Positions 17,826 to 29,335 are shown, numbered from the stretch's first letter. The stretch is 64,000 bases of DNA from Thermoactinomyces sp. DSM 45892 (GCF_900107305.1 NZ_FNPL01000014.1:1-64000); one strand, 5' to 3'. The notes: generated by a model from the sequence alone, not told the origin. Made by a program: numbers and translations.

Positions 17826-19115
17826 TTATGCCATGTTTTTAATAACATGATCAGCAAACTCAGAACATTTTACCTCGGTTGCACCATCCATCATACGTGC
17901 AAAGTCATAGGTAACCGTTCTATTCAAGATGGACACTTCGATTCCTTTATACACCAGATCTGCAGCTTCTTGCCACCCAATGTATTCAAGCATGAGAACA
18001 CCAGATAAGATGACCGATCCTGGATTCACCTTATCAAGACCTGCATACTTCGGAGCTGTACCATGAGTTGCCTCAAAAATAGCATGTCCTGTTTCATAGT
18101 TGATGTTAGCGCCCGGTGCGATTCCAATCCCACCCACCTGTGCAGCCAACGCATCTGAAACATAGTCACCGTTTAGGTTTAGAGTGGCGATCACATCATA
18201 CTCTTTCGGACGAGTTAGAATTTGTTGCAAGAAGGCATCCGCAATCACATCTTTTACGATAATCTTGCCTGCTTCTGCTGCCTGCGCTTGTGCTTCGTTT
18301 GCCGCCTCTGAGCCTAACTCTTCTTTGATGCGATCATACTGTGCCCAAGTAAACACTTTATCGCCAAACTCTCGCTCTGCCACTTCATAGCCGTAAGACT
18401 TAAATAAGCCTTCTGTAAACTTCATAATATTTCCTTTATGTACGAGCGTCACAGACTTACGATTATGCTGAATCGCATATTCAATAGCAGATTTCACAAG
18501 GCGAGCAGTACCCTCTTTGGATACAGGTTTAATTCCGATACCAGAGGTTTCTGGAAAACGAACTTTCTTCACTCCTAGTTCGTCTTGCAAGAAAGCAATA
18601 ACCTTTTTCGCTTGATCTGATTCAGCTTCCCATTCAATGCCAGCATAGATGTCTTCTGAGTTTTCACGGAAGATCACCATATCCACATTTTCAGGGTGCT
18701 TCACAGGAGAAGGAACTCCCTCGAAATAACGAACTGGACGGAGGCAGACATAGAGGTCCAATTCTTGACGTAGGGCCACGTTTAATGATCGGATTCCGCC
18801 ACCTACGGGAGTGGTTAAAGGCCCTTTGATCCCGACTAGATATTCTCTAACGCTATCGAGTGTCTCTTCTGGAAGCCATGTACCTACTGCACTATGTGCC
18901 TTCTCTCCAGCAAGCACTTCCATCCACGCGATACGCTTGTCACCTTTGTACGCTTTTTCAACAGCCGCATCTAATACTCGTTTCGCTGCTGCCCAAATAT
19001 CAGGACCAATTCCGTCCCCTTCAATAAACGGGATCACAGGTACATTGGGAACCTGTAGTTTTCCGTTTTGAATCGTAATCTTTTCCCCAGCAACTGGTGG
19101 GACATATTGTGTCAT
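17826..19115 (-). CDS. icd: Isocitrate dehydrogenase (NADP)
   Basis: About 429 residues. NADP-dependent oxidative decarboxylation of isocitrate to 2-oxoglutarate. Family signatures: [12 protein letters not shown] (~30), [27 protein letters not shown] (the Ser corresponds to the regulatory serine of the enteric enzyme), and [17 protein letters not shown] near the metal site. [16 protein letters not shown] lies near the C-terminus. Start chosen at ATG 19115, which has AAGGGG ~10 nt upstream; the ATG at 19133 lacks one. Middle gene of citZ-icd-mdh. Confidence 0.96.
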   Translation of the reverse strand: MTQYVPPVAGEKITIQNGKLQVPNVPVIPFIEGDGIGPDIWAAAKRVLDAAVEKAYKGDKRIAWMEVLAGEKAHSAVGTWLPEETLDSVREYLVGIKGPLTTPVGGGIRSLNVALRQELDLYVCLRPVRYFEGVPSPVKHPENVDMVIFRENSEDIYAGIEWEAESDQAKKVIAFLQDELGVKKVRFPETSGIGIKPVSKEGTARLVKSAIEYAIQHNRKSVTLVHKGNIMKFTEGLFKSYGYEVAEREFGDKVFTWAQYDRIKEELGSEAANEAQAQAAEAGKIIVKDVIADAFLQQILTRPKEYDVIATLNLNGDYVSDALAAQVGGIGIAPGANINYETGHAIFEATHGTAPKYAGLDKVNPGSVILSGVLMLEYIGWQEAADLVYKGIEVSILNRTVTYDFARMMDGATEVKCSEFADHVIKNMA

Positions 19116-19201
19116 GATGCTACACCCCTTCATTTGTTCGCTGAATATATAAAAAGAAAACCAACGGGACAGCAGCCGCCAGCCACGGCCCCTAATTGGT
19201 A

Positions 19202-20311
19202 TTATCGTTGTTCAATTGGTACATATTTTTGATTTACAAGGCCTGTATAATCTGCACGTGGGCGAATCAAGCGATTGTTACTGTATTGTTCTAGAGCATG
19301 TGCCGTCCAGCCCGTAACGCGGCTGATCGCAAAGATAGGTGTGAAGATATCGCTTTGGATACCGAGGTAGTTGTATACACTTGCTGAGTAGAAGTCTACA
19401 TTTGGTAAAATGCCCTTTTGCGCTACAACGATTTCATCCAATTTAATAGACATCTCATACCATTTGGTTTCTCCCATTTGCTCGCCTAGCTGGCGGGACA
19501 TCTCTCTTAAATGCTTTGCTCGTGGGTCTCCATCCTTATATACACGATGTCCGAAGCCCATGATTTTTTCTTTGTTATCAAATTTTGTTTGTAGATAGGT
19601 TTCCACACGATCCAAACTTTCAATCTCTTTTAGCATCTCCATCACTTGCTCGTTTGCCCCCCCGTGAAGAGGTCCTTTAAGTGCACCGATTGCGCTGGTG
19701 ATGTCTGAGTAAATATCTGTTAAGGTAGCCGCTGTCACACGTGCCGCAAATGTGGAAGCATTTAATTCATGATCAGCATGAAGCACTAGAGCTTTATCAA
19801 ATGCTTTGGCTGCAACATCGGATGGCACTTCTCCATTTAACATATAGAGGAAATTTGCTGCAAAGCTTAAACCAGGCTTAGGAGCTACTGGTTCATTTCC
19901 AGCACGAAGGCGAGCAAATGCTGCTACAATGACAGGTAGTTGAGCGGTTAATCGAACGGATTTACGATAGTTTGCATAATGACTATTGTCTTCTGTCTCT
20001 TTATCGTATAAGGATAAGGCAGAAACTGCCGTACGTAGGAAATTCATTGGATGTCCATCTAGAGGCCATGACTTGTACTGTTTAAGTAGCTCTTCTGGCA
20101 AAGTAGCATATGCTTCCAATTCTTGCTTCAATTGCTCTAATTCAGACTTCGAAGGTAAACGACCATTCCACAGAAGGTACGCAACCTCCTCAAAAGTAGC
20201 ATGCTCTGCTAAATCATCAATGTCATATCCACGGTAAGTAAGCACTCCATCCACAATGGAACTGATTTCAGAAGTAAGTGCTACAACACCTTCTAATCCT
20301 TTTGCAACCAT
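19202..20311 (-). CDS. citZ: Citrate synthase
   Basis: 369 residues, the short Gram-positive/archaeal type. It condenses oxaloacetate with acetyl-CoA. Active-site residues: His in [11 protein letters not shown] (~220), His in [14 protein letters not shown] (~258) and Asp in [10 protein letters not shown] (~310). [10 protein letters not shown] is also typical. The ATG has AAAGGAG upstream. First gene of the TCA operon. The gap of 86 nt before icd holds no clear terminator, so co-transcription is likely. Confidence 0.96.
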   Translation of the reverse strand: MVAKGLEGVVALTSEISSIVDGVLTYRGYDIDDLAEHATFEEVAYLLWNGRLPSKSELEQLKQELEAYATLPEELLKQYKSWPLDGHPMNFLRTAVSALSLYDKETEDNSHYANYRKSVRLTAQLPVIVAAFARLRAGNEPVAPKPGLSFAANFLYMLNGEVPSDVAAKAFDKALVLHADHELNASTFAARVTAATLTDIYSDITSAIGALKGPLHGGANEQVMEMLKEIESLDRVETYLQTKFDNKEKIMGFGHRVYKDGDPRAKHLREMSRQLGEQMGETKWYEMSIKLDEIVVAQKGILPNVDFYSASVYNYLGIQSDIFTPIFAISRVTGWTAHALEQYSNNRLIRPRADYTGLVNQKYVPIEQR

Positions 20312-20657
20312 GATATATCGCTCCTTTATTCAGTCTAACACGCATATAGGCACCGATGCATTCTATATTCACAAGTGAAGGCGATGTCCATTCGATTATT
20401 GAAAATAGCAAAATATAGGAAGGCCAATCATTACTTTATATAATTGTTGCCTTATACATAAAGAGGAAAGCCTACCTACAGATGCGAAATATTTTATTAA
20501 TCTAAAAAACTCGGTGTATGGTGCCTCTATGTGCATGACGATTCATTTACGATATTAGTGTAACATAAACACCCTCATTTCGCACCTTGTGAGAAAGCTG
20601 TCAATGTACTCATTTGAAATGGTATAATCTACCCTATAGATCTCTTCATTCTAGGAG
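20312..20657. other. Divergent control region between citZ and ytvI
   Basis: 346 nt, AT-rich. The ytvI promoter is at 20599-20628. On the citZ side, an imperfect cre-like word TGAAGGCGATGTCC at 20376-20389 (two mismatches to the CcpA consensus) lies ~65 nt upstream of the start. A near match to a CcpC box (ATAA-N8-TTAT, the consensus spacing being 7) is at 20440-20455. Both are weak and unproven. I see no gene. Confidence 0.3.
20599..20628 (+). promoter_or_regulatory. ytvI promoter
   Basis: TGTCAA - 18 nt - TATAAT, ~25 nt before the ribosome site of ytvI. Confidence 0.55.
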
Positions 20658-21815
20658 GTGGGACTTCTGACACTACGACCATGGATGCAGGTGGGACTAC
20701 GTAGCCTCGTTGTTCTACTCATTTTAATCGGAGTATATTTAACACTTACCTATTCTCTACCTTTGGTATATCCCTTTCTCATTGCCTGGTTGATTGCCAT
20801 CTTCTTAGAACCTTCGATAAGGTGGCTGGAACGTAGAATTCGTCTCCCTCGCTGGGCTGGGGTTCTGATTATGCTCATATTCTTGCTCTCGATTGTGATT
20901 TCTACCATTATCTTCTTGGTTGCCGAACTGGTTCAAGAGCTTGCTAAGCTATCCGATTTCCTACCTAAAATACTAAATCAGTTTGGACAGCAATTACTCG
21001 ATCCCTTTTCGAGAGATGGGTCAAGTATGAACAAGATTGTGGAAACCATTCAAACCTATCTGGCTAAAAATCCGACCCATCAAAAAGGAATCGAAGACAG
21101 TATACGGGAGAATTTAGGCGTGGTTACAGTGAAGATCACCCAAACGATCACCGACATCTTATCTGGAATCGGCACATTTCTAAGCAACCTTCCCTTCCTG
21201 CTAACCGTACTCGTCTTTGTTACCTTGGCTACTTTTTTTATCAGCTTGGATCTACATAAGATAAAGAATCGCTCAACCAAGTTTATACCTGTGAAAGTCC
21301 GAAGTGCAGGTGGCCTTGTATTTGAAGACATTCGAAAAGCTTTATTTGGATTTGTCCGCGCTCAAGTAACGTTAATCACCATCTCGGGACTTATCATGCT
21401 TATAGGACTGTTAATTCTAGGGGTAAAGTATCCCTTTACCTTAGCTGTCGTCATCACGATTGTAGACCTGCTTCCGTATTTAGGAGTAGGCGCTGTGGTG
21501 ATACCTTGGATTATTTATCTGTTTCTGATTGGCGATGTGGAAATTGCCATTGGACTCTGCGTAGTTTACGCGATTATCGTGATTACGCGTCAGATATTAG
21601 AGCCTAAGCTAGTAGCGAGTAATGTAGGACTGGATCCGTTGTTAACTTTAATTGCTTTGTTTGTAGGACTACAATTATTTGGCTTTACTGGGCTTATTAT
21701 TGGTCCAGTGGTAACAGTGATTATGTTGGCACTCTATCGGGCCAGGGTGTTTCAGGATGTGTACCATTATATCGTGGCACCTTTAAACCGAACCCATAAA
21801 CAATCCGCTCCATAG
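20658..21815 (+). CDS. ytvI: Sporulation membrane protein YtvI (AI-2E transporter family)
   Basis: Up to 385 residues. UPF0118/AI-2E family membrane proteins have about eight transmembrane segments: here ~13-60 (two), ~65-92, ~175-200, then a cluster at ~235-365. YtvI is a sporulation-linked member in Bacillus; its substrate is unknown. The conserved core shows GAVVIPWIIYLFLIG and ILEPKLVASNVGLDPL. The start is uncertain: the first GTG overlaps the AGGAGG itself, a CTG at 20667 has ideal spacing, and the first ATG is at 20685. Location beside citZ matches Bacillus (citZ-ytwI-ytvI). Confidence 0.88.
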   Translation: MGLLTLRPWMQVGLRSLVVLLILIGVYLTLTYSLPLVYPFLIAWLIAIFLEPSIRWLERRIRLPRWAGVLIMLIFLLSIVISTIIFLVAELVQELAKLSDFLPKILNQFGQQLLDPFSRDGSSMNKIVETIQTYLAKNPTHQKGIEDSIRENLGVVTVKITQTITDILSGIGTFLSNLPFLLTVLVFVTLATFFISLDLHKIKNRSTKFIPVKVRSAGGLVFEDIRKALFGFVRAQVTLITISGLIMLIGLLILGVKYPFTLAVVITIVDLLPYLGVGAVVIPWIIYLFLIGDVEIAIGLCVVYAIIVITRQILEPKLVASNVGLDPLLTLIALFVGLQLFGFTGLIIGPVVTVIMLALYRARVFQDVYHYIVAPLNRTHKQSAP

Positions 21816-21838
21816 TAGGTTGTAAATGATGGACGAAT

Positions 21839-21867
21839 AAGGCTCTCCTGTAATAGGGAGCCTATTT
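21839..21867 (+). terminator. Terminator after ytvI
   Basis: Stem AGGCTCTCC / GGGAGCCT with a short loop and T-rich tail, ~25 nt past the stop. Confidence 0.7.
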
Positions 21868-22038
21868 GCTATTTACATTCAGATTATTTATGGAAGTAGA
21901 TTCTCCTATATTTTTCTCCAATAACACAAACCATTTACATGTTGTGAATATATACTAATATACATGCTTCAATAAAAATGATGATGAAACAAGATCACTT
22001 CTGTCAGGAAAAGAGAGAGCGGCAGGAGGAAAATAGCG

Positions 22039-22614
22039 ATGCAGATCCTTGGCATTTACTTCACGATTTTATTTGCGGTCGTTTTTATCGTTGCGGATAT
22101 ATTGCGAGAACTTTCTTCACGATGGGTTAATAGTGGGGAAACAGAGGCTCAAGATCCACTTACTGGTGATCAGATCCAAAAAGATTCTTCATGGTATGAA
22201 AAAATGTATATCACGCTTATTACATCGTTGACAATCCTTTTTGTCCTATTCCTTTTTTCTCTTCCCTTTCTGCTTTTCTTTCAAATTCTGTCTTGGATTC
22301 AATATTCAGGACTCCATTTCGTCAACTTTGAGATAATGATTATGGCTTCTTTCTCAATCGCTATCGGAATCATATGTTCCAGTATTCTATTATTCCTCCC
22401 CTTTCGTGTTATCCTACAAGCATTCCTTTACAACCTTCATATTTGGCTCCTATTTCCCATCACCATCACCATCGACTGGCTCATTATCCATTCGATTCTC
22501 GCGGTTAGTCCGGGTGTAGAGATTACCTCAGGAAAAGTATCTTTTTTATTGGCTTTATATGCAAATCTACTAAATTACCTCTTTAATCGAGCTGATCCCG
22601 ACGAAAGCCCATAA
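22039..22614 (+). CDS. Hypothetical integral membrane protein
   Basis: 191 residues from ATG 22039, with GGAGGA at a good distance. Not recognised. Five hydrophobic stretches are visible (~2-24, ~56-82, ~92-118, ~120-148, ~152-180). A short polar stretch at ~28-52 (SSRWVNSGETEAQDPL) separates the first two. The C-terminus is acidic. Its own upstream AT-rich region and the ytvI terminator before it suggest a separate transcript. No enzymatic motif is visible. Confidence 0.65.
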   Translation: MQILGIYFTILFAVVFIVADILRELSSRWVNSGETEAQDPLTGDQIQKDSSWYEKMYITLITSLTILFVLFLFSLPFLLFFQILSWIQYSGLHFVNFEIMIMASFSIAIGIICSSILLFLPFRVILQAFLYNLHIWLLFPITITIDWLIIHSILAVSPGVEITSGKVSFLLALYANLLNYLFNRADPDESP

Positions 22615-22633
22615 AATCCGCTGACGAACCACA

Positions 22634-22720
22634 TACGGAATCAAATGTACCGGGGCAATGTATCCGATCAGTAGGCTCACTAACCTCGCCGTGATCAGAT
22701 ACATTTGCTCCTCGTTCCGT
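22634..22720. repeat. Large imperfect inverted repeat between convergent genes
   Basis: GCAATGTATCCGATCA (22655-22670) pairs with TGATCAGATACATTTGC (22692-22708) apart from one mismatch and one bulge. Weaker outer arms CGGAA / TTCCG lie further out. It sits between the convergent membrane-protein gene and fxsA and lacks T runs, so it may be a shared 3' end structure. Confidence 0.5.
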
Positions 22721-22725
22721 CCTGT

Positions 22726-23124
22726 TTACCTTCGCTTTGGCCCCCACACTACCATTCTCTTTGCGATACGAGTCTTAAACGTGTATTTTACCAATAGACG
22801 CATCATCCCTCGTGTATAGGGAATCATCATTAAAATTCCAATTATATCGGACAAAAAACCTGGAATAATTAACAAAATCCCACCTACAAGGATGAGCAAC
22901 CCATCAATTACTTCATCACCTGGAACTTCCTGATTAGATAGTCGTAGTCGAATCACCCGCAGGATCTGGAGTCCTTGTCTACGAGCATAATGCCAACCTA
23001 GAAAAGCAGACGCGAGAATCAGCAAGACCGTAGGAATAGGACCAATCCAGTTACCCACGAAGGCAATTCCCCATATTTCTAATATCCCCAATAAAATAAA
23101 GGGAAGGAAGAGTCGTTTTATCAT
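22726..23124 (-). CDS. FxsA family membrane protein
   Basis: 132 residues. FxsA proteins are small inner-membrane proteins; the enteric one relieves exclusion of phage T7 by the F plasmid, and the Bacillus relative (YtwI) is of unknown function. Hydrophobic segments at ~4-25, ~27-45 and ~72-100, the family stretch LLILVGGILLIIPGFLSDIIG (split here as LLILVGG and IIPGFLSD), and a basic tail are visible. Starts 4 nt after the thioesterase gene, so co-transcribed. Neighbourhood with citZ and ytvI fits Bacillus. Confidence 0.88.
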   Translation of the reverse strand: MIKRLFLPFILLGILEIWGIAFVGNWIGPIPTVLLILASAFLGWHYARRQGLQILRVIRLRLSNQEVPGDEVIDGLLILVGGILLIIPGFLSDIIGILMMIPYTRGMMRLLVKYTFKTRIAKRMVVWGPKRR

Positions 23125-23128
23125 TCGA

Positions 23129-23569
23129 TCACGTCCTTTTTTGAGTAGCTGAAGCGGCTAGCTTAGCAAATAGATCAGGAAACTTTTCTTTCATGTTTAC
23201 GCGTTTCATCTCTTTATTTACCCAGACATGAACACTATGTCCCGTCGTAAGCAATACTTGGTCTCTTTTTCGTTTGATTTCATATTCAAATATGAGCCGA
23301 CTTCCGGAAGCTTCTGTACAAGTAGTATATACGATCACTTCATCATCATATCGCGCAGGTGCACGATAATTTGCTTTCACTTCAATAAGCGGGAGCATAA
23401 CCCCAAGCTTCTCAAGTTCCCGATAACTATACCCTAAGTCATGGGTATAATCAGTACGTCCAATCTCAAACCAAACCAGATAATTCGAATGATACACAAC
23501 CCCCATCTGATCCGTCTCTTGATAACGTACCCGAATCGAGGACTGTGATACATAGTTAGATGCATTCAT
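23129..23569 (-). CDS. Acyl-CoA thioesterase (YbgC/FadM-like hotdog fold)
   Basis: About 146 residues. The 4-hydroxybenzoyl-CoA thioesterase type hotdog family hydrolyses acyl-CoA thioesters. The signature YQETDQMGVVYHSNYLVWFE (~16-35) contains the catalytic Asp. I start at ATG 23569 behind GGGAGG (11-nt spacing); the frame is open 90 nt further upstream to a less plausible start. Operon with fxsA. Substrate not predictable from sequence. Confidence 0.88.
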   Translation of the reverse strand: MNASNYVSQSSIRVRYQETDQMGVVYHSNYLVWFEIGRTDYTHDLGYSYRELEKLGVMLPLIEVKANYRAPARYDDEVIVYTTCTEASGSRLIFEYEIKRKRDQVLLTTGHSVHVWVNKEMKRVNMKEKFPDLFAKLAASATQKRT

Positions 23570-23787
23570 TTTAGCGAATACCTCCCGTTGCTTGTCTTCA
23601 TAGCTTGCATCGTTTGTTGCTATTATAACTCTAAAAAACCTCTTGCCAACCTCACTCAAATGTGAAAAGATAATGCCGACACATATTTATTCGGCCGGAC
23701 TCACATAATGAGTATAAGCGAAAAGAAAAAAATCCTGCTTCGTGTACAGAAAAAATAGATAAACAGAAGGAAAGGAGTTAAGACACC

Positions 23788-23856
23788 ATGTTTCGTAAAC
23801 GCAAATTAAAAAGAAAGCTTCGTTGGTGGGTCTTCCCACGCCTTGGTCTTTTCTAA
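23788..23856 (+). CDS. Tiny basic peptide, 22 residues
   Basis: ATG 23788 lies 10 nt after AAAGGAG and encodes 22 residues: a block with nine Lys/Arg, then WWVFPRLGLF, then TAA. A strong terminator follows 12 nt later. The gene stands alone on the plus strand between two minus-strand genes. Good ribosome site, strongly basic-then-aromatic composition and own terminator argue for a real small protein, possibly membrane-surface or nucleic-acid binding. The function is unknown. Confidence 0.5.
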   Translation: MFRKRKLKRKLRWWVFPRLGLF

Positions 23857-23867
23857 GAAAAAAACAT

Positions 23868-23903
23868 TTAGAGCACTGGTAACAAGTCCAGTGCTCTTAT
23901 TTT
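23868..23903 (+). terminator. Bidirectional terminator (small peptide gene / pyk)
   Basis: Perfect 10-bp stem AGAGCACTGG / CCAGTGCTCT, an 8-nt loop, T run on the plus side and A run on the other. Serves the 22-residue ORF and probably pyk from the opposite strand. Confidence 0.85.
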
Positions 23904-25662
23904 ATGTTTTTGGAATGATATCTGCTTGTCCGGAGTAAATCGAACCACGTGAAGGGTCAACGGTAATAATCGTCTCACTCTTTAATTGATTCACTGCATT
24001 CTCCACACCCACTACCACAGGGATTCCCAAACTAACCCCTACAACTGCGGCATGAGAGGTAAGTCCACCTTCTTCCGTAATGACGGCAGCTGCACGTTCA
24101 AAAGATGGGATCATCTCTTTCTCCGTACCACGAGTGACGATAATCGCTCCATCTACCATTTTGCGATTGATTTCATCCGCTGTGTTCCCCACCACGACTG
24201 GCCCAGAAACCACTTTCTTACCAATTCCTTGTCCTTGGAGGAGAACACCACCTGCTACATAGATCTTCATCAGGTTGGTTGTTCCTGATTTCCCTACTGG
24301 TACACCGGCTGTAATGATAACCAAGTTGCCTTCTTTGATAAAGCCTGAGGCAAGAGAAGATTGTACGGCAGATTGGAACATTTCATCGGTATTTCCACAG
24401 ATATTGCCACATACCGGATAAACACCGTGAATGAGCTGTAATTTTCTTTGTACATCTTTATGAGGGGTTACCGCAATAATCGGCACACTTGGACGATACT
24501 TGGAAATCATACGTGCAGTGTAGCCACGTTCAGTTGCTGTGATAATTGCAGAGCAATCCAATGAGTGCGAAGTGTAAACGACTGCTTGCCCGATTGAATC
24601 GGTGATGCTGAGGTCGGTGTCTCGTTGCATCTTCTTCAATAACTCTTTATACGGGAGTGTCGATTCTGCTTTTTTCGCAATCGTAGCCATGGTGCGTACT
24701 GCTTCTACTGGATAACGACCTGCCGCTGTTTCGCCAGATAACATGATCGCGTCTGTTCCATCAAAGATCGCATTTGCTACATCGCTTGCCTCTGCCCGCG
24801 TAGGACGTGGGTTGCGTTGCATCGAATCTAACATCTGGGTAGCAGTAATAACGGGTTTTCCGAGTAGATTACATTTACGGATCAGTTCTTTTTGTGCAAT
24901 CGGCACTTCTTCCGTCGGGATCTCTACCCCAAGATCTCCGCGAGCTACCATCAAGCCATCAGATACCTTTAAAATTCCATCAATGTTATCTAATCCTTCT
25001 TGGTTCTCAATCTTAGAGATGATTTGAATATCGGATTGATGCTTCTCTAAGATTTTCCGTATGTCCAAGACATCTTCTGGCTTTCGGATGAATGATGCTG
25101 CGATAAAGTCGACACCCTGCTCTATGCCGAATTGAATGTCTGCCGCATCTTTCTCTGTGATACCCGGAAGATTGATTTTGATTCCTGGGATATTAACCCC
25201 TTTTTTGTTCTTTAGAATACCACCATTCGTAACACTACAGATGATATCAGTACCCGTTACTTCTTTTACCTCAAGGCCAATCAAACCATCATCAATCAGA
25301 ATTGTCGTACCTGGTTTTACATCGTTTGGTAACTGATCATACGTAACAGCCACTTTTTTCTCGTCACCTAAGATATCTTCTGTAGTTAAGACAAACGTTT
25401 CTTCCGCCTTCAATTCCACTTCTGGAGCCAACAGATCCTTTGTGCGAATCTCCGGACCCTTGGTATCAAGTAAGATGGCAACGGTTTGTCCTTCTTCCGC
25501 AGCAGCTTGACGGATATTCCGAATCCTACCTCCGTGCTCCTCGTGGGAACCGTGGGAAAAGTTTAAACGGGCCACATTCATCCCTTGCTTAATTAACTGA
25601 CGAAGCATCGAGACCTCTTCACTTGCTGGGCCGATCGTACATACTATTTTTGTTTTGCGCAT
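23902..25662 (-). CDS. pyk: Pyruvate kinase
   Basis: 586 residues. Converts phosphoenolpyruvate and ADP to pyruvate and ATP. The TIM-barrel core begins [14 protein letters not shown] and shows [32 protein letters not shown] and [12 protein letters not shown]. An extra C-terminal PEP-utilising-like domain (~475-586, [11 protein letters not shown]) is characteristic of Bacillus pyruvate kinases of ~585 residues. Start chosen at ATG 25662 to match the family; the upstream open frame overlaps pfkA. Follows pfkA by 28 nt. Confidence 0.97.
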   Translation of the reverse strand: MRKTKIVCTIGPASEEVSMLRQLIKQGMNVARLNFSHGSHEEHGGRIRNIRQAAAEEGQTVAILLDTKGPEIRTKDLLAPEVELKAEETFVLTTEDILGDEKKVAVTYDQLPNDVKPGTTILIDDGLIGLEVKEVTGTDIICSVTNGGILKNKKGVNIPGIKINLPGITEKDAADIQFGIEQGVDFIAASFIRKPEDVLDIRKILEKHQSDIQIISKIENQEGLDNIDGILKVSDGLMVARGDLGVEIPTEEVPIAQKELIRKCNLLGKPVITATQMLDSMQRNPRPTRAEASDVANAIFDGTDAIMLSGETAAGRYPVEAVRTMATIAKKAESTLPYKELLKKMQRDTDLSITDSIGQAVVYTSHSLDCSAIITATERGYTARMISKYRPSVPIIAVTPHKDVQRKLQLIHGVYPVCGNICGNTDEMFQSAVQSSLASGFIKEGNLVIITAGVPVGKSGTTNLMKIYVAGGVLLQGQGIGKKVVSGPVVVGNTADEINRKMVDGAIIVTRGTEKEMIPSFERAAAVITEEGGLTSHAAVVGVSLGIPVVVGVENAVNQLKSETIITVDPSRGSIYSGQADIIPKT

Positions 25663-25690
25663 AGGTAAGTTTCTTCCTTCCCTGTCGTCA

Positions 25691-26656
<966 letters not shown>

Positions 26657-26728
26657 TCACTCCTCATTGAAAGCATTTCCCATCCCACAGGGACAAATTA
26701 CGTCCATATATCATAAAAAGAGAAACCG

Positions 26729-27706
26729 TTACCGGCTCCCCTCAAATACAGCAGCAGATGAAAACTGCCCTATTTTCGAGAACTTTTGGTAACGGTCTTC
26801 CACTAATTCCGACTGGCTAAGTGGTAAGAGTTCATTTAAGTGCTTACATAATGTATGTTGGATCGTTTCAGCCATTAACTGAGAATTACGATGTGCCCCG
26901 CCTTTCGGCTCTAAAATAATCTCATCGACAATTCCGAGTTCCTGGAGATCTTGTGCTGTAATTTTAAGTGCCTCTGCTGCTTCTTGCGCTTTGCTAGCAT
27001 CTCGCCACAATATAGCCGCAGCCCCTTCTGGAGAAATAACCGAGTAATAAGCATGCTCTAGCATCAGGAGGCGATTACCTACGCCGATTCCGAGTGCCCC
27101 ACCGCTACCGCCTTCACCCGTGACCACACAGATGATGGGAACTTCAAAACCTGCCATCTCCCGCAAGTTTCGAGCAATGGCCTCACTCTGCCCGCGTTCC
27201 TCTGCTTCAATACCTGGATGGGCACCTTGAGTATCAATAAACGTAATGATAGGACGACCGAATTTATTCGCTTGTTGCATAAGACGCAGTGCTTTTCGGT
27301 ATCCTTCTGGATGGGGTAGGCCAAAGTTTCGGGCAATCTTATCCTTAGTATCTCTGCCCCGCTCTTGCGCGATCACGGTTACAGGAATCCCATTTAGCTT
27401 CCCGATTCCTCCTACGATCGCGGAATCATCACCGTGGTGGCGATCCCCGTGCAGCTCGATAAAATCTTGGAAAATCTCTTGGATATAATGCACACTCGTT
27501 GGGCGTGATGCATGACGAGCAATTTGTACTTTCTGCCAAGTGGTCAGATTTCCGTAGATCTTTGTTTCGAGATGTCTTGCTTTCGATTCAAGTGTATCAA
27601 TCTCTGAGCTAAAATCAATGTCTTTTTCTTTTGTAAATGCTTTCAATTCATCAATTTTTTGCCTGAGCTCTAAAATCGGCTTCTCAAATGGTAGATAATT
27701 ACCCAT
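26729..27706 (-). CDS. accA: Acetyl-CoA carboxylase carboxyltransferase, alpha subunit
   Basis: 325 residues from ATG 27706, the Bacillus length; an ATG one codon upstream and a GTG at 27715 are alternatives. With AccD it transfers CO2 from carboxy-biotin to acetyl-CoA, giving malonyl-CoA for fatty acids. The N-terminal coiled segment, then [39 protein letters not shown] and [15 protein letters not shown] mark the family. The start region overlaps the accD stop within a few bases, so the subunits are co-translated. Confidence 0.97.
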   Translation of the reverse strand: MGNYLPFEKPILELRQKIDELKAFTKEKDIDFSSEIDTLESKARHLETKIYGNLTTWQKVQIARHASRPTSVHYIQEIFQDFIELHGDRHHGDDSAIVGGIGKLNGIPVTVIAQERGRDTKDKIARNFGLPHPEGYRKALRLMQQANKFGRPIITFIDTQGAHPGIEAEERGQSEAIARNLREMAGFEVPIICVVTGEGGSGGALGIGVGNRLLMLEHAYYSVISPEGAAAILWRDASKAQEAAEALKITAQDLQELGIVDEIILEPKGGAHRNSQLMAETIQHTLCKHLNELLPLSQSELVEDRYQKFSKIGQFSSAAVFEGSR

Positions 27707-27711
27707 CATAG

Positions 27712-28563
27712 TCACCCCCTAGTAGTATGAAGTTCAAGGATTTTCACAAGCGTATCACGTAATTCAAGCCTTGGGACGACTAAATCCAGTTGTCCATGCT
27801 TTAATAAAAACTCCGATGTCTGAAAATCATCTGGAAGTTTTTGGCGTACAGTCTGTTCGATCACACGTCGCCCAGCAAACCCGATTAAGGCTCCTGGCTC
27901 CGCAATGTTAATATCCCCTAAAGAAGAAAAGCTGGCCGATACCCCACCCGTAGTTGGATTTGTTAAGACGGAGACAAACAGAACCTGATTCTGATTCATC
28001 TTTTGAAGAGCCGCACTCGTTTTCGCCATCTGCATAAGCGAAAGTGCTCCCTCCTGCATTCGAGCTCCTCCAGAAGCAGAGAAGAGGATAAAGGGAAATT
28101 TCTTTTGAACGGCGCGCTCTGCTGCACGAGCGATCTTCTCCCCTACCACAGAACCCATGCTTCCCATCCGAAACCGAGGGTCCATTACACCGAGAATGAC
28201 AGGATAGCCATCCATCGTTCCTTCACCTGTGATAATCGCTTCTTTCAGATCGGTTTTGTCCATATCCTGCTTAATTTTCTTCTGATAATCTGGGAATTGT
28301 AGTGGATCAACTGAAATCAAATCAGAATCATACTCAAAAAATCGTCCATCATCTACTAAAGATTGAATTCGCTCTGGTGCCGTCATCGTAAAGTGATAGC
28401 CACATACTTTACACACCTTTTCGTTTTTCTCTACTTCTTTTGAAAGAAGAATCGTTCCGCAAGTAGGGCACTTCTGCATGATCCCTTCTGGGACCTGATT
28501 TTTAGTAGCCTCTGTAGGAATAGTAGCGTATTTTTTTTGTTTGCGAAATAGATCCTTAAGCAA
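27712..28563 (-). CDS. accD: Acetyl-CoA carboxylase carboxyltransferase, beta subunit
   Basis: 283 residues from a TTG start with GAGGTG 8 nt upstream. An N-terminal C4 zinc ribbon (CPTC ... CKVC, ~33-55) is followed by the crotonase-fold carboxyltransferase with [18 protein letters not shown] and the GG-rich oxyanion region. Works as a heterotetramer with AccA. Heads accD-accA-pfkA-pyk; the GntR regulator gene lies 28 nt upstream on the same strand. Confidence 0.96.
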   Translation of the reverse strand: MLKDLFRKQKKYATIPTEATKNQVPEGIMQKCPTCGTILLSKEVEKNEKVCKVCGYHFTMTAPERIQSLVDDGRFFEYDSDLISVDPLQFPDYQKKIKQDMDKTDLKEAIITGEGTMDGYPVILGVMDPRFRMGSMGSVVGEKIARAAERAVQKKFPFILFSASGGARMQEGALSLMQMAKTSAALQKMNQNQVLFVSVLTNPTTGGVSASFSSLGDINIAEPGALIGFAGRRVIEQTVRQKLPDDFQTSEFLLKHGQLDLVVPRLELRDTLVKILELHTTRG

Positions 28564-28591
28564 GTGGGATCACCTCATTCGATAAATTCAT

Positions 28592-29287
28592 CTATACTGG
28601 ATTGCTCTGTGGTTCAACCGCTTGAAACATGGATGGACTGAAATGTTCTTTCATCAATGATAGAGACTGGGCCATATCACGATCACGAATCGCCGTAAGT
28701 AACCTCTTATGCTCGTCCCACAATGTTTGCGCACCCGTTACCTTTGATAAAGATAAAACAGCAGGCTGAGTATGTAAAAACTGCATGATCTCCTGCCAGA
28801 TACGAATTAATAAATGATTTCGGGATAAATAAACAAGGCGCTTATGAAAAATGGAATCAAGTTGTACAACCTGCTCGAGCTTCTCTACTTGCAAAAGTTG
28901 ATCGTTCACCTCACGTAATTCGGCTAAATCCTCTTCTTTCATGCGATCGCATAATAGCCAAACAGCCCCCATCTCTAACAGAACGCGCGTCTCTAATAAA
29001 TTCTCCAGTACCTGATGTCCCTGCAAAATATATTTGGCTAATAACTCTACAATCTGATTCGACTGAGATGACTCCAAGAACGTTCCTTCACCACGTCTAG
29101 TCGAAATAATCCCTAATAGCTCAAGAGAACGCAATGCTTCTCGAACCGTAGAACGCCCAACTTGTAGTCGCTCAGACAACTCTCGTTCAGAAGGAAGGCG
29201 ATCACCTGTAGATAGACCATCCGCTTTGATTAATTGATGGATACTATTTAAGATGCTATGGAATTTATTCGAGCTTACATCCTTCAT
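28592..29287 (-). CDS. FadR-subfamily GntR transcriptional regulator
   Basis: About 231 residues. The winged-helix GntR domain (~5-70: LPSERELSERLQVGRSTVREALRSLE) is followed by an FCD effector domain (~85-220) with LDSIFHKRL, the usual metal/ligand Asp-His pair. FCD regulators often sense small carboxylic acids. Start at ATG 29287 behind AGGAG; the open frame extends 39 nt upstream. The gene follows malic enzyme by ~50 nt in the same direction. A palindrome of FadR-type sequence overlaps the start of that transcript, so autoregulation with ytsJ is likely (inference). Confidence 0.85.
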   Translation of the reverse strand: MKDVSSNKFHSILNSIHQLIKADGLSTGDRLPSERELSERLQVGRSTVREALRSLELLGIISTRRGEGTFLESSQSNQIVELLAKYILQGHQVLENLLETRVLLEMGAVWLLCDRMKEEDLAELREVNDQLLQVEKLEQVVQLDSIFHKRLVYLSRNHLLIRIWQEIMQFLHTQPAVLSLSKVTGAQTLWDEHKRLLTAIRDRDMAQSLSLMKEHFSPSMFQAVEPQSNPV

Positions 29288-29335
29288 CCTATATGCTCTC
29301 CTAACAAACAAAGATGTCTTGATCACTATTGTAGC

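Noticed and set aside
20376-20389. CcpA cre site upstream of citZ
   Set aside because: Two mismatches to the consensus at symmetric positions; kept only as a weak note.
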